NCBI RefSeq assembly: GCF_030315685.1
Contig: NZ_JASXSI010000018.1
Location: 38,634-102,633, forward strand
Direction of reading: 5' to 3'
From: Gordonia sp. ABSL11-1
GTDB taxonomy: Bacteria > Actinomycetota > Actinomycetes > Mycobacteriales > Mycobacteriaceae
DNA length: 64,000 nucleotides
This document shows positions 42,451 through 51,289 of this stretch, one piece after another. How positions within the stretch are numbered: the first letter of the stretch is position 1; each line of letters starts with the position of its first letter. The notes below the pieces were generated by a model, which saw only the letters and a list, made by a program, of their open reading frames with translations, did not search any database and was not told the origin of the DNA. A program made the translations under genes and the position numbers.

Positions 42451-43454
42451 GACGATCCCCGGCCGCCACGGAAGAGGCGGTCAGCGTTGGTGAGGACCGC
42501 TGTTGCCAGCGCGGTCAGCAACACGAGTGCGGCGACGAACCAGCGCGAGGAAGACAACCTCGAATCGTCGCGGGCCTGCAGCGTCACATTGTTGGCCACC
42601 GTGGGCGGCGCTGCCTGAGCGGCCGGCGCGGCCGCGACACCGGGAGCCACCGGGGCACCCGGTGCGGCTGGGGCACCCGGTGCGGCCGGTGCACCCGGCG
42701 CCGCCCGTGGCGCTCCGGGCGCGGCGCCGGCGTTTCCGGGAGCCTGGGGCGCGGCCACCGGGCCACCGGAAACGCGGCCCGTCAGGTGCCACAGGCCGGT
42801 GAAGTTGTTGAACGGTCCGCCGACGATCTGGCTCGTCCACTCGATCACATAGGTCTGGGATGCCGCGTCGTACTGTCCGCGCACCGGCGTCGTCTTGCCG
42901 GGGAAGGAACCGCCCGGCTTGGGCGACCCCTGGTTGAAGACCTGCCTGTTCCAGGTGACGCCGAAAGCGCTGAGGTTCCCCGTGATCGACGAGCCGTCCA
43001 CGTAGAGCTGCGGCACCGAAGTCGATGACCGGGTCTGCGGATCGACCCGGTTGGTGGCCGTGGCGAAGCCGATGCCGTAGAACTTCACCGGGCTGGTCAC
43101 GCTCCCCGACAACGCGTTTCCCTGCGCGTCGAAGGCCGCCGACGGCTGCGGTTGATAGCTTCCGCTGCGCAGGCCGCCGTCGGTGCCCGGTGCGAGCAGC
43201 GTGATGGTCTTGTCCGAACAGGTCGAGTCACCGTTGGCCAAGAACGGGCCCGACGCGTTGCCTTCGGGGAGAATCATGCGGAAGAAGGAACCCGAAGCCG
43301 AGCCTCCGCCGCACGAACCCGGTGCGATCGACAGGATTCCATTGATCGGGCTGGGTGCCGCCGCCGCCGGCGCGGCGAACAACACCGACCCGGCGATGGC
43401 GCCAACCGACGCCAGTCCCAGTACCAGCTCACGACAATGCGATTTCTTGCGCAC
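42447..43454 (-). CDS. Secreted, C-terminally anchored surface protein; first gene of the envelope operon
   Basis: 335 residues from GTG 43454. Signal peptide ending FAAPAAAA, mature domain with FFRMILPEG, PGTDGGLRSGSYQPQP, TWNRQVFNQGSPKP and IVGGPFNNFTGLWHLTG, then an Ala/Pro/Gly repeat stalk (APGAPAAPGAPAAPGAP), one C-terminal membrane helix (WFVAALVLLTALATAVLTNA) and a short basic tail (RLFRGGRGSS). This is the sortase-like layout without LPXTG. Two Cys (GSCGG, DSTCSD) may pair. No family recognised. The promoter should lie in 43455-43560, which holds no other gene. Confidence 0.85.
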   Translation of the reverse strand: MRKKSHCRELVLGLASVGAIAGSVLFAAPAAAAPSPINGILSIAPGSCGGGSASGSFFRMILPEGNASGPFLANGDSTCSDKTITLLAPGTDGGLRSGSYQPQPSAAFDAQGNALSGSVTSPVKFYGIGFATATNRVDPQTRSSTSVPQLYVDGSSITGNLSAFGVTWNRQVFNQGSPKPGGSFPGKTTPVRGQYDAASQTYVIEWTSQIVGGPFNNFTGLWHLTGRVSGGPVAAPQAPGNAGAAPGAPRAAPGAPAAPGAPAAPGAPVAPGVAAAPAAQAAPPTVANNVTLQARDDSRLSSSRWFVAALVLLTALATAVLTNADRLFRGGRGSS

Positions 43455-43559
43455 AGATCCCCCCGGATGGATCGACTCGCGCCGCAACCCGAAAGCGGCA
43501 ACCTTGCTGGACGTGCACTCTATGGCGCTACGGCGCAGTCGCCTACTCAAGAATCACGA

Positions 43560-43861
43560 TGGTCGGTATTCTGGCCTCGATCCACCGATTGGCTTTCTGG
43601 TGTCTGGTCAAACGTGTTGTGCATGGTCGAGCTGGGTGCGGGTATGTGGCAGTCGCCGATCTCTGATGTCGGCGTGTTTCACGGGGTTTCGGGTCGGAGC
43701 CGGGTGAGCCGGGCGCAGTTAGGACTCAAGCGGCGTGTTTTCGCCTGATGGTGTTGTGGAACAACAGCTTCCACTCGCGTTCCCTTGGTCATCCGGTCGA
43801 CAGGCGAATTCTCAGGCGTCGGACTGGGGACGCCATACGTGCCGGTATGCAGATGAGGGTG
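43560..43861 (-). mobile_element. IS1380-type end remnant, interrupted by IS3
   Basis: The sequence from CCTCGATCCACCGATTGGCT to GCAGATGAGGGTG parallels 45244-45532 (CCTCGATCCACCGATCGGCT to GCAGATCAGGGTG), including the transposase C-terminal codons and its stop. At 43861 the likeness ends and the left end of an IS3 element begins. Confidence 0.75.
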
Positions 43862-44872
43862 TGAATCGCCCCGGGCTTGTCGGAGCTCTCGAACCCGTGA
43901 AGGATAGAGCAACGGCAGCACCTCGGAAGTACAGCGTTGAGCTGAAGAGCGGGCAACGCGGATGGCGGTGAAAGCCCGTCAGGACCAGGCCACGCGGTCG
44001 GGAGCGCTCAAACGGATCGCTGACCAACTCGGCGTGCATCCTGAAGCGCTTCGGACGTGGGTCAAGCAGGCCGAGGTCGATGGCGGCGTGCGTCTGGGTA
44101 CCACACTCAGCGACGCTGAACGCATCGCGCAGCGGGAACGGGAGAACCGTGAGCTGTGGCGAGCGAACACGATCTTGAAGCAGGCGTCTGCCGTTTCGCG
44201 GCGGAGATCGACCGCCCGCAGCGCTGATCATGGAGTTCGTCACTGCTCATCGCGATGAACACGGAGTCGATCCGATTTGCGCGGCCCTGCGAGGTTCGGC
44301 CGCCCAGATCGCCCGTCCACCATACGGACCCATCTGGGCTCTCGACGTGTCGAAGCGCCACGAGCAGTTCGTGACCGCTGACAACCGCGAGATGCTCGGC
44401 GAGATCCGCACCGTGCACGCACGACAACCTCGGTGTCCAGGGTACTCGCAAGGTCCACGCCGAACTACGCAGAAAGGAGTTCGACGTGGCCCGCCGCACC
44501 GTCGAACGATCGATGAAAGCCGATGGATTGCAAGGGATACCGCGGTTGAAACACGTAAGACCACTCGCAATGAGGTAGCCGAGACGCCACAGCCGGCTGA
44601 TCGGGTCAAACAGCAGTTCGCTGCAGAAGCGCCGAGTATCTTGTGGGTCGCCGACCTGACCTACATCCGCACCCACTCCGGCTGGGTGTACGCGGCATTG
44701 ATGCTCGACGTGTACTCGCGCATGGTCGTCGGCCGGTAGGTCTTGACAGCCATGCACACCGACCTCGCGCTCGACGCCCTGGACATGGGTTTGTGGGCAC
44801 GCTCGCCGGCCGGCCAGGATGCGGCCAGGCTGATCCACCACTCCGACCGCGGAGTGCACGATATCGGTAAAG
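43862..44872 (+). mobile_element. Degenerate IS3-family element (OrfA and N-terminal OrfB)
   Basis: The left end TGAATCGCCCCGGGCTTGTC has the family's terminal pattern. OrfA is split by a 1-bp shift near 43948: APRKYSVELKS in one frame, then MAVKARQDQATRSGALKRIA and DQLGVHPEALRTWVKQAEVD in the next. OrfB appears in pieces: FVTAHRDEHGVDPICAALRG, then VAETPQPADRVKQQFAAEAP and ILWVADLTYIRTHSGWVYAA (first catalytic Asp), then [12 protein letters not shown], after which the element is cut off. No active transposase. Confidence 0.85.
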
Positions 44873-45115
44873 CCAACGCCGGGAAGACCGGGCGTCGCGG
44901 ACTCCGTGTGCGCCTGGATGAGTATCGGCGGTATGGAGCCGGAGAGCCCGTCGCGCACACCGGCGGCCGACGTATCTGGCAACTCGCCGATCACACGGAA
45001 CTGCTCGGCTGGCGTGAAACACCGGACGCTGACGCCGCCACCATCGAGAGCGCGATGATCGTCGCATTCCGCGACCACCGTGGACGCCTACCCTTCGCCA
45101 ACGGACGGCTGTGAG
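44873..45115 (+). pseudogene. C-terminal remnant of a GIY-YIG-like or related protein
   Basis: Joined directly to the broken IS3 Orf[21 protein letters not shown], then [20 protein letters not shown] and [20 protein letters not shown], stop 45115. The pattern resembles the C-terminal half of small GIY-YIG-type proteins of actinobacteria, but the catalytic motif itself is absent, so the assignment is weak. Confidence 0.4.
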
Positions 45116-45235
45116 GCCCGCTGCCGGGCCACCTTGGGGCCACTGAATCCCCTTGGCCCACTGAGACTCTGAGGCAGGCTACCCCGGGAACAAAAACGCC
45201 CTTTCGATGCAGGTCAGAGCAGGTTTCTCGACTGT

Positions 45236-46103
45236 GGAGCTATTCCTCGATCCACCGATCGGCTTTTGGGGGTGCGATGAATGGTGTTGAGCACGTTCAG
45301 GCCGGTGATGGGTATGAGTGAGTTGCCGATCTCCGATTTCGGCTCGTTTCACTGAGTTTTGAGATCGGGGCCGGCGAGCTGATCGGGTTAGGTGTTAGGC
45401 CGCGTGTTGTTGGCCGATTGTGTTGTTGAACAACCGATTCCATTCGCTTTCCCAGGGCCAGCGTGTGGGTAGGTGCATCGTGATGCGCCCGGCTGAGGAG
45501 GCGATCCGCGCGGGAACGCAGATCAGGGTGCGGCGGATCGTGGGGGTGGTGGCTTTGGCAAGACACTGCCCGCTGAGGCTGGCGGCGGCACGGGTGAGGT
45601 TGAACGCGATGACCGCGCACACCAGCCAGGCGGCGTTGGCGCTGAACTTTCCCGGCGGCAGATGCGCGAGCGCGGAGGCTTTCAGGTCGGCGTGGACTTG
45701 CTCGATGATCGCATGGCCGCGGTGGGTCTTGTCGGCGGTGACGGTGTCGAGGTCGCTGGTGGTGAAGAACGCATGAAAGCGCCACACGTCGAACAGGCCG
45801 TCGCCCCCGGGCTGAAAGTCGGGGATGCGGCGTACGACCAGCCGCCCTCGAACCTGCAGTGGCTTGGCTTTGGAGGTGAACGCGGTGAACGGCATTTCGG
45901 CGACCTCGGCACGCGAGACCCACTGGCCGCTGTCGGCGTCGAAGATGGCGTCGGTGTACTCGATGGGGGTCCAGGCGTCCTCGGCGATTGTGGCGATCTG
46001 CGCCCGTATGTGTGCATCCTGGCGCACGGTGACTGACACCTGGGCGCCGGCCCGGATCGCGGCGGCGACCGTGCGGTGGCCGTAGAACTCGGCCTGTTCT
46101 GGC
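45236..46103 (-). mobile_element. IS1380-family element, 5'-truncated transposase
   Basis: Transposase residues run on the minus strand from about 46103 to the stop at 45395: EFYGHRTVAAAIRAGAQVSV, VSRAEVAEMPFTAFTSKAKP, ADKTHRGHAIIEQVHADLKA (with the catalytic Glu of the DDE triad in IIEQVHADLK) and NAAWLVCAVIAFNLTRAAAS. The N-terminal 40% with the first Asp is missing, so it is dead. The flank 45236-45394 repeats the sequence at 43560. At its broken end it is fused to a VOC gene fragment. Confidence 0.88.
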
Positions 46104-46375
46104 GGGATGCGCTTGGCTGGCCGCTCGTGTGGGACGAAGGCGTGCAGACCGCTTTCCAGTCGCCCGCGGGCGGCACGAAGATCGCGTGGGACGGCGAGGA
46201 TGACGGCACCGAGTGCGTCCCGGACGAGCAGCGATTCGAGTTGATCGCGGACGACCTGACGGCAGAGCTCCGGCGATTGGTTTCCCTCGGCGCCACGATC
46301 CTCGCTGAGGAGCGTCATGCCGTGACCCTCGCCGACCCGGACGGCAGCGTGTTCTCGGTTCGCGAGGATGGCTGA
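46095..46375 (+). pseudogene. C-terminal fragment of a VOC/glyoxalase-like gene
   Basis: FWRDALGWPLVWDEGVQTAF, then LVSLGATILAEERHAVTLAD and PDGSVFSV, stop 46375. This is the second VOC half; the N-terminal half was replaced by the IS1380 remnant. A start at 46076 exists but lies in the transposase sequence. Confidence 0.75.
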
Positions 46376-46403
46376 GAGCGCCACCGACCTGCGATCCCGG
46401 TCG

Positions 46404-47252
46404 TCAGCCCTCGTTCGCACCAACGACCAGTCGGTGAAGCGTCTCGACGAGTGCCGTGACGATCCGTTGCTGGCCGGTCAGGGATGGGTGTACACCGTCT
46501 GGTCCTTGCAGTTCCGGATGGGCGGGGACACCGAACACATCGACGAGGTCGACGACAGAGTCGTCGAAGTCGCGGATAGCTTTGGCGAGGGCGGTGACGT
46601 CGGTGTTGCGCCAGCTGCTCGCCCCGTACCGGAATCCGGGGTTGGCGGCCGCGCGTTCCTCGTCCACGGGGACCGGGGTGAGCCAGACCCAGCGCGCGTC
46701 GGTGCGTTCGGCGGAGATGCGACGCAGCTCGCGGAGGTTCTCGATGCTTTCGGTGAGGGTGGCTTGGGGCTTGCCGCCGGCGATGCGGGTGACGTCGTTG
46801 CCGCCGAGCCCGCAGAGGATCCAGTCCGGTGCGGGATGCAGCAGCGAGGGCCAGCGGCGCAGGATCATCGCGGTGGTGTGCGCGGAGAGTCCGGCGTTGA
46901 CGACGGTGAGCTCGTCGTCGGGCCGGGCGATGGCGAGGACGTGGCGGAGGATCTCGGCCCAGGACTGCAGGTCGTCGGTGATGGAGTCGCCGACGGCGAG
47001 GATGCGGGCGCCGCGCGGGAACGGGACCTGAGACACGCGATCGGCGAACACGGGGTCGGCGAGCAACTGCACTGCCGCGGAGCGGGTCTGGGTGTGGAAC
47101 CGCTCCCGGATGTCTGCGTACTCCTGCGGGCTCACGCCGAAGATCGTCGGCAGGGATTCGGTGAGCCCGGGGAGGTAGCCATAGAGCTTCTCCAGGTGCA
47201 CGTACTGCAGTTGCGCCGCCGCCTGCGGTGCATAGGGGGTCTTGTTGTTCAT
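46404..47252 (-). CDS. SGNH/GDSL-family hydrolase
   Basis: 282 residues from the ATG at 47252 (AAGGAGAACGACC upstream). Block I ILAVGDSITDDLQSW (catalytic Ser), block II VNAGLSAHTT, block III LGGNDVTR and block V GPDGVHPSLTGQQ (Asp, His) are all there, so an active esterase or acyl hydrolase is expected. An N-terminal 65-residue helical extension precedes it. Last gene of a MarR-controlled three-gene unit. Confidence 0.92.
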   Translation of the reverse strand: MNNKTPYAPQAAAQLQYVHLEKLYGYLPGLTESLPTIFGVSPQEYADIRERFHTQTRSAAVQLLADPVFADRVSQVPFPRGARILAVGDSITDDLQSWAEILRHVLAIARPDDELTVVNAGLSAHTTAMILRRWPSLLHPAPDWILCGLGGNDVTRIAGGKPQATLTESIENLRELRRISAERTDARWVWLTPVPVDEERAAANPGFRYGASSWRNTDVTALAKAIRDFDDSVVDLVDVFGVPAHPELQGPDGVHPSLTGQQRIVTALVETLHRLVVGANEG

Positions 47253-47284
47253 GGTCGTTCTCCTTTGGTACACGGATGGACAGG

Positions 47285-48031
47285 TCAGGCGCCGCGAGCG
47301 CCTTTGCCGCCGTCGACGGTGAGGATGGTGCCGGTGGTGTACGACGCGGCCGGGGAGGCGAGCCACAAGACTGCGGCGGCCACCTCCTCCGGCCCGCCGA
47401 GGCGTGCAAGCGGGGCGAACGAGCCGATCTGCTGCTTGATCTCGTCGGGCTGGGCGGCGATGCCGCCGGAGTCGATGGACCCGGGGGCGACGGCGTTGAC
47501 GCGGATGCCGCGATCGGCGTAGTCGAGTGCGGCGGTGCGGGTCAGCCCCACCACACCGTGCTTGGCCGCGACATAGGCCGCCATCCCGGGTGCTCCGGCA
47601 AGACCCGCGGTGGAGACCACGTTCACGATGCTGCCGCCATCGCGCAGAGCCGCCAGCTCGTGCTGCATCGCGACGAGGGTGCCGCGCAACGTGACGGTCA
47701 GCACCCGGTCTGCATCCGCGGCGGAGAGTTCCCCCAGCGGCGCAGGACGATGGGTGGCGCCGGCGTTGTTCACCGCGATGTCCATGCCCTCCGCTGCCGC
47801 CCCTTCCACCACGGCGGCGAGCGCGTCGTCGTCGGTGACTTCGAGGCCGACGGTCCGGCTCGGGATGCCGGAGGCTTTGAGCTCGGCCGCGAGTCGGTCG
47901 AGCCTTTCCGTGTCCCGCGCGGCCAGGACGAGCCGGGCTCCGGCTGTATCGAGGGCCCGGGCGATGGCGCGCCCTATGCCGCCGTTGGCGCCGACGATGA
48001 GCGCCGTGCGGCCCTCCAGCGGGCCGTTCAT
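47285..48031 (-). CDS. Short-chain dehydrogenase/reductase
   Basis: 248 residues. TALIVGANGGIGRAIARALD, NNAGATHRP, IVNVVSTAGLAG (Ser) and YVAAKHGVVGLTRTAA (Tyr/Lys), ending TGTILTVDGG: classical FabG-like SDR. Its start overlaps the upstream membrane-protein stop by 4 bp. The substrate may be shared with the neighbouring SGNH hydrolase. Confidence 0.94.
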   Translation of the reverse strand: MNGPLEGRTALIVGANGGIGRAIARALDTAGARLVLAARDTERLDRLAAELKASGIPSRTVGLEVTDDDALAAVVEGAAAEGMDIAVNNAGATHRPAPLGELSAADADRVLTVTLRGTLVAMQHELAALRDGGSIVNVVSTAGLAGAPGMAAYVAAKHGVVGLTRTAALDYADRGIRVNAVAPGSIDSGGIAAQPDEIKQQIGSFAPLARLGGPEEVAAAVLWLASPAASYTTGTILTVDGGKGARGA

Positions 48032-48741
48032 GCGCGTGCTCCCTGTGCCGGGCGAGACTCGGTGTGGCGGGTCTTGGGCAGCAGGAACCCGGCGGCGACG
48101 AGCCAGATCAGCGATCCGAACCGTCCGATCGGGATGAGGAACTGCAGCGGCTCGAGCACCATCGTCAAGAAGCTCAGCTCTGCGAGCACGGCGATCACGA
48201 GCCCGATCCACGCGAACCAGGTCGGGACCAGACGCAGCAGCAGGGCCGGTACGGCGATGCCGGCCACGAGCAGCCCGAGCCCGAGGACGTGCGCGAATCC
48301 GCCTGCGGCGAAGCTCACGTAGGCGAGCGCATGGGTGAGCGCACGATCCGCGCTGACGACGTCCTGGCTCTGCGTCCAGGTGACGATCGCCGAGACCGCG
48401 AGCAGGATCGCCGCCGCCGTGCCGCCGAACAACCCGATGTTCGGACCGGGCACGCGGATGCCGAGTCGCTGCTGACGGGCGTAGATCGTGGCGGCGTAGA
48501 TCCCGAGCGGGATCGACGACCCCAGCTGCAGCATCGCCGCGAACCGAACCGCGAAGCCGTGGTTGGCGAAGAACCCGGCCACGGTCTCGGTGTCGCCGAA
48601 GGGGGAGGTGATGGTGCCACCGCCGGAGAGCACCGCCATCGAGACGAGGCTGCCGATCAGCAGACCAAGGGAGGCAAGGCCCAGGATGCCGGGGTTGGGT
48701 CCACCGGCCGCGCGGGCCGGGGCTGTGGTGTGCGTGCTCAT
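48028..48741 (-). CDS. DUF4386-like membrane protein
   Basis: 237 residues from the ATG at 48741 with AAGGAAG upstream. Six or so membrane helices (GLASLGLLIGSLVSMAVLSG; TAAAILLAVSAIVTWTQSQD; ELSFLTMVLEPLQFLIPIGR). The layout and the late FLIPIGRFGSLIWLVAAGFL region are those of DUF4386 proteins. Function unknown. First gene of the unit divergent from marR. Confidence 0.75.
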   Translation of the reverse strand: MSTHTTAPARAAGGPNPGILGLASLGLLIGSLVSMAVLSGGGTITSPFGDTETVAGFFANHGFAVRFAAMLQLGSSIPLGIYAATIYARQQRLGIRVPGPNIGLFGGTAAAILLAVSAIVTWTQSQDVVSADRALTHALAYVSFAAGGFAHVLGLGLLVAGIAVPALLLRLVPTWFAWIGLVIAVLAELSFLTMVLEPLQFLIPIGRFGSLIWLVAAGFLLPKTRHTESRPAQGARA

Positions 48742-48772
48742 CGGGAGCTTCCTTTCGTTCATGGAAGTGATA

Positions 48773-48783
48773 ATACATAGTAT
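48773..48783. promoter_or_regulatory. Candidate MarR operator
   Basis: ATAC-ATA-GTAT, a perfect hyphenated palindrome in the 75-bp gap between the divergent membrane-protein and MarR starts. The surrounding bases are AT-rich (GATAATACATAG) and may also supply -10 boxes. Confidence 0.5.
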
Positions 48784-48816
48784 GAATGATTCTGCAAGTG
48801 AGGTATCGTGGTCGGT

Positions 48817-49281
48817 ATGAACGCTCGCCGCCCACGCCGCATCGCTTTCCTGCTCGCCCAGCTCGGCGCAGACGCCTCCGCCGCCTTCGAGGAGGCGCTC
48901 GCGCCCCTGGGCATCACCGCGTCCGAGGCCGGTCTGCTGCGCATGGTCGGCCGGAACCCCGGAATCAGCCAGAAGGCGGTGAGTGAGCAGCTCGGCGTCG
49001 GGCCGAGCCGGGTCGTCGCGGTACTGGACCGGCTCGAACGTGCCGGGCACGTCGAACGGCGACGCAGTGCGACAGACCGCCGCAGTCACGAAGTGCACCT
49101 CACCCCTGACGGGCAGCGTCTCCTCGCTGAGCTTCGTCCTATCGCCGAGGCCCATGAGGCGGCCTTCACGAAGGGCCTCAACGAGGACGACCTCGAGCGG
49201 CTCGCCGCCAGTCTCGCTGCCATCGCGGCATCCCGAGGAATCAGTAGCGAGATCCATCGCGACACCCGGGGTCGGGGCTGA
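48817..49281 (+). CDS. MarR-family regulator
   Basis: 154 residues from the ATG at 48817. Winged helix LLRMVGRNPGISQKAVSEQL and VGPSRVVAVLDRLERAGHVE, wing RRRSATDRRSHEVHLTPDGQ. It should repress the divergent membrane-protein/SDR/hydrolase unit and itself until a phenolic or oxidant ligand binds. A broken copy is found at 36655-37104. Confidence 0.93.
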   Translation: MNARRPRRIAFLLAQLGADASAAFEEALAPLGITASEAGLLRMVGRNPGISQKAVSEQLGVGPSRVVAVLDRLERAGHVERRRSATDRRSHEVHLTPDGQRLLAELRPIAEAHEAAFTKGLNEDDLERLAASLAAIAASRGISSEIHRDTRGRG

Positions 49282-49422
49282 ACATGACATGACATCGACA
49301 GAACCATCAGCACACCCACGCCAGCGCCCACCGGTGGGGAGAGATGCGCATCCGACCGTCGTCAGAGGCGCGGATGCGTTCCTCGACCCCAGGATCGGTC
49401 TCATGGCGCAGGGGAACGGGCG

Positions 49423-50319
49423 GTGACGACGCAACCCGCGACCGGTGCGAGTGGTGCGCGATTCTGGGCTGCGTCGTGGCCGGGTTTCGTAGCTATGGCG
49501 CTTGTGGGCAGCAACGTCTCCGTCATTGCCGTGACCCAGTACCTTCCGGTGCTGGCGATCCAGTCCGCCCGATACGCCGTGGCCGGATTCGCGATCCTCG
49601 CTCTGGCGCGGGTCTTCGAGATCAGGCTGGTCACGCCGCGCGGCCGCGACATCCTTTGGGTGGTGCTCGGGGCTCTCGTCGGGCTCGTCGGCTTCACGCT
49701 CGCCACCATCGTCGGCACTCGTCACGCGGAGCCGGGACTCCTCGGTGCCGCCGTCGCGTGCATCCCTGTGGTGCTCGCGATCATGGGGCCGTTGGCCCAG
49801 CGGCGGCGACCTTCCCCGCGCGTGACGGGTGGCGCCGTGATCGTCAGTGCCGGTGCCGTCGTCGTCACCGGATGGGGACACGCCGACGTCATCGGGGTGA
49901 CTATGGCGGCGCTGTTGATCATATGCGAGGCCGGGTTCAGACTGCTGGGCGCTCAAGCGCTCCCGCGCATGGGTCCGTGGAGCTACTCCGCGGCGACCTC
50001 GCTGGCCGCGGCCGTCGTCTTCGCGATCATGTCCTTCATTGTCGAAAACCCGGCTCTGACGATGCTCGTCGAACCCGAGTCGATCGCCGCGATCCTGTAC
50101 CTCGGCATCGTGGTCACCGCGCTCGGCTTCGTCCTCTGGTTCACCGGAGTCCAGCGGATGGGCGCGGGAACGGCCGGCCTGTGCGCCGGGCTCGCACCGC
50201 CCGCAGCCGCGGTTATCGGCATGTTCTTCGGGGCACCGCCACCCTCGCCGGGCGTCTGGGGTGGTATGGCGATCATAGGGCTGGGCCTTGTCGTCGGATT
50301 CCTGCCGTCGGCGCCCTGA
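49423..50319 (+). CDS. EamA/DMT-family exporter
   Basis: 298 residues from GTG 49423, with ten hydrophobic segments in two EamA repeats: FVAMALVGSNVSVIAVTQYL to ILWVVLGALVGLVGFTLATI, then VIVSAGAVVVTGWGHADVIG to GIVVTALGFVLWFTGVQRMG. Exports metabolites or drugs. It follows marR by 140 bp and may share its control. A dead copy is at 36285-36540. Confidence 0.93.
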   Translation: MTTQPATGASGARFWAASWPGFVAMALVGSNVSVIAVTQYLPVLAIQSARYAVAGFAILALARVFEIRLVTPRGRDILWVVLGALVGLVGFTLATIVGTRHAEPGLLGAAVACIPVVLAIMGPLAQRRRPSPRVTGGAVIVSAGAVVVTGWGHADVIGVTMAALLIICEAGFRLLGAQALPRMGPWSYSAATSLAAAVVFAIMSFIVENPALTMLVEPESIAAILYLGIVVTALGFVLWFTGVQRMGAGTAGLCAGLAPPAAAVIGMFFGAPPPSPGVWGGMAIIGLGLVVGFLPSAP

Positions 50320-50349
50320 ACCACATGAACCTGGGAGAAGCCGACGGGA

Positions 50350-50601
50350 GTGATCTTCGAGCCCATTCCTGCGACACCTCGCCCGTGCGGCAAGTGCGGA
50401 CGGCGCGTGTCGATGCCACGAGGCAATGTAGGCACGGCGACTGAAGAACTTTCCGGTCTGGTGATCACCAGCGGATTTCGCTCCCTCTGGTGCCGGAGCA
50501 ATGCCTGTGCACCGGAGGAACTCATACGCTCACGATATGCGCCGCTTCGTAGCATGAGAGGCATGCGTGTTGATCGTGGAGGACGAGCCGTTGATGGCTG
50601 A
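50350..50601 (+). CDS. Small hypothetical protein with possible zinc ribbon
   Basis: 83 residues from GTG 50350 (GGGAG upstream). CGKCGRR near the start and WCRSNAC later could form a CxxC/CxxxxC zinc site. The last 15 or so codons run into the following response-regulator scrap in a different frame, so the real C-terminus may be lost. No family recognised. Confidence 0.35.
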   Translation: MIFEPIPATPRPCGKCGRRVSMPRGNVGTATEELSGLVITSGFRSLWCRSNACAPEELIRSRYAPLRSMRGMRVDRGGRAVDG

Positions 50602-51037
50602 GGCGATCCGTCGCAACTATGCCACCGGCGAGTTGGCCTACTACCGGTGCTCTGCGCCGGACGACCATACCGTGACCGACCTCATGCGAGTGGCCGGAAA
50701 ACGCTGGACGGTCGAGGAAGCCTTCCAGACCAGCACAGGGTTGACCGGCCTGGACCAACACCAAGTGCGCACCTGGACCTCATGGCACCGCTGGACCATC
50801 CTGGTCATGCTCGCCCGCGCCTTCCTGGCCGTCACCACCGCAGCTCAACGCTGCACCGAACACCCAAACCCATCACTGATCCGGTTGAGCGTCAACGAAT
50901 TCCGCCGACTCTTCATCAGCCTCATCCTCATACCGCAGCACACCACCCGTACCGTCCTCGACTGGTCACTCTGGCGACGACGACACCAACAACGAGCACG
51001 ACAATGCCACCAAAACCGCAGGTCACCCCCACAATAG
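50567..51037 (+). pseudogene. Response-regulator start fused to an IS701-type transposase end
   Basis: From 50567 VLIVEDEPLMAEAIR is the first strand and acidic pocket of an OmpR-type receiver. After about 50605 the frame continues as transposase: TGELAYYRCSAPDDHTVTDL, VAGKRWTVEEAFQTSTGLTG, LDQHQVRTWTSWHRWTILVM, NEFRRLFISLILIPQ, stop 51037. That is the C-terminal third of an IS701/IS4-like transposase with its catalytic Glu (WTVEEAF). 51038-51289 shows nothing clear. Confidence 0.8.
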
Positions 51038-51289
51038 AACCGATCTACGGCTGTAGTACTAGCTGATGGTGACGATGTGCTGCTTGGAGTGTCGGACGGA
51101 GGAGCGGCAGGGTCGTCGGCGCCCGCCGCGCAGCTCGCGAGGAGTGCGGTGAGAAGGAGTGCCGCCCCTGGCGTGGGCGCCGCCCATCCCGTGCTTCGTG
51201 TGCTTGGCGATAGGAGTCACGTGCCCGTCCTTCCTCAGTCCCGCGGTGTGTCAGGTTGGGAGACAACGGACAGACTGGTGCGATCGGGG

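Noticed and set aside
42650..42730. Tandem GGTGCACCCGG-type repeats as a regulatory or satellite array
   Set aside because: They are in frame and encode the APGAP stalk of the surface protein.
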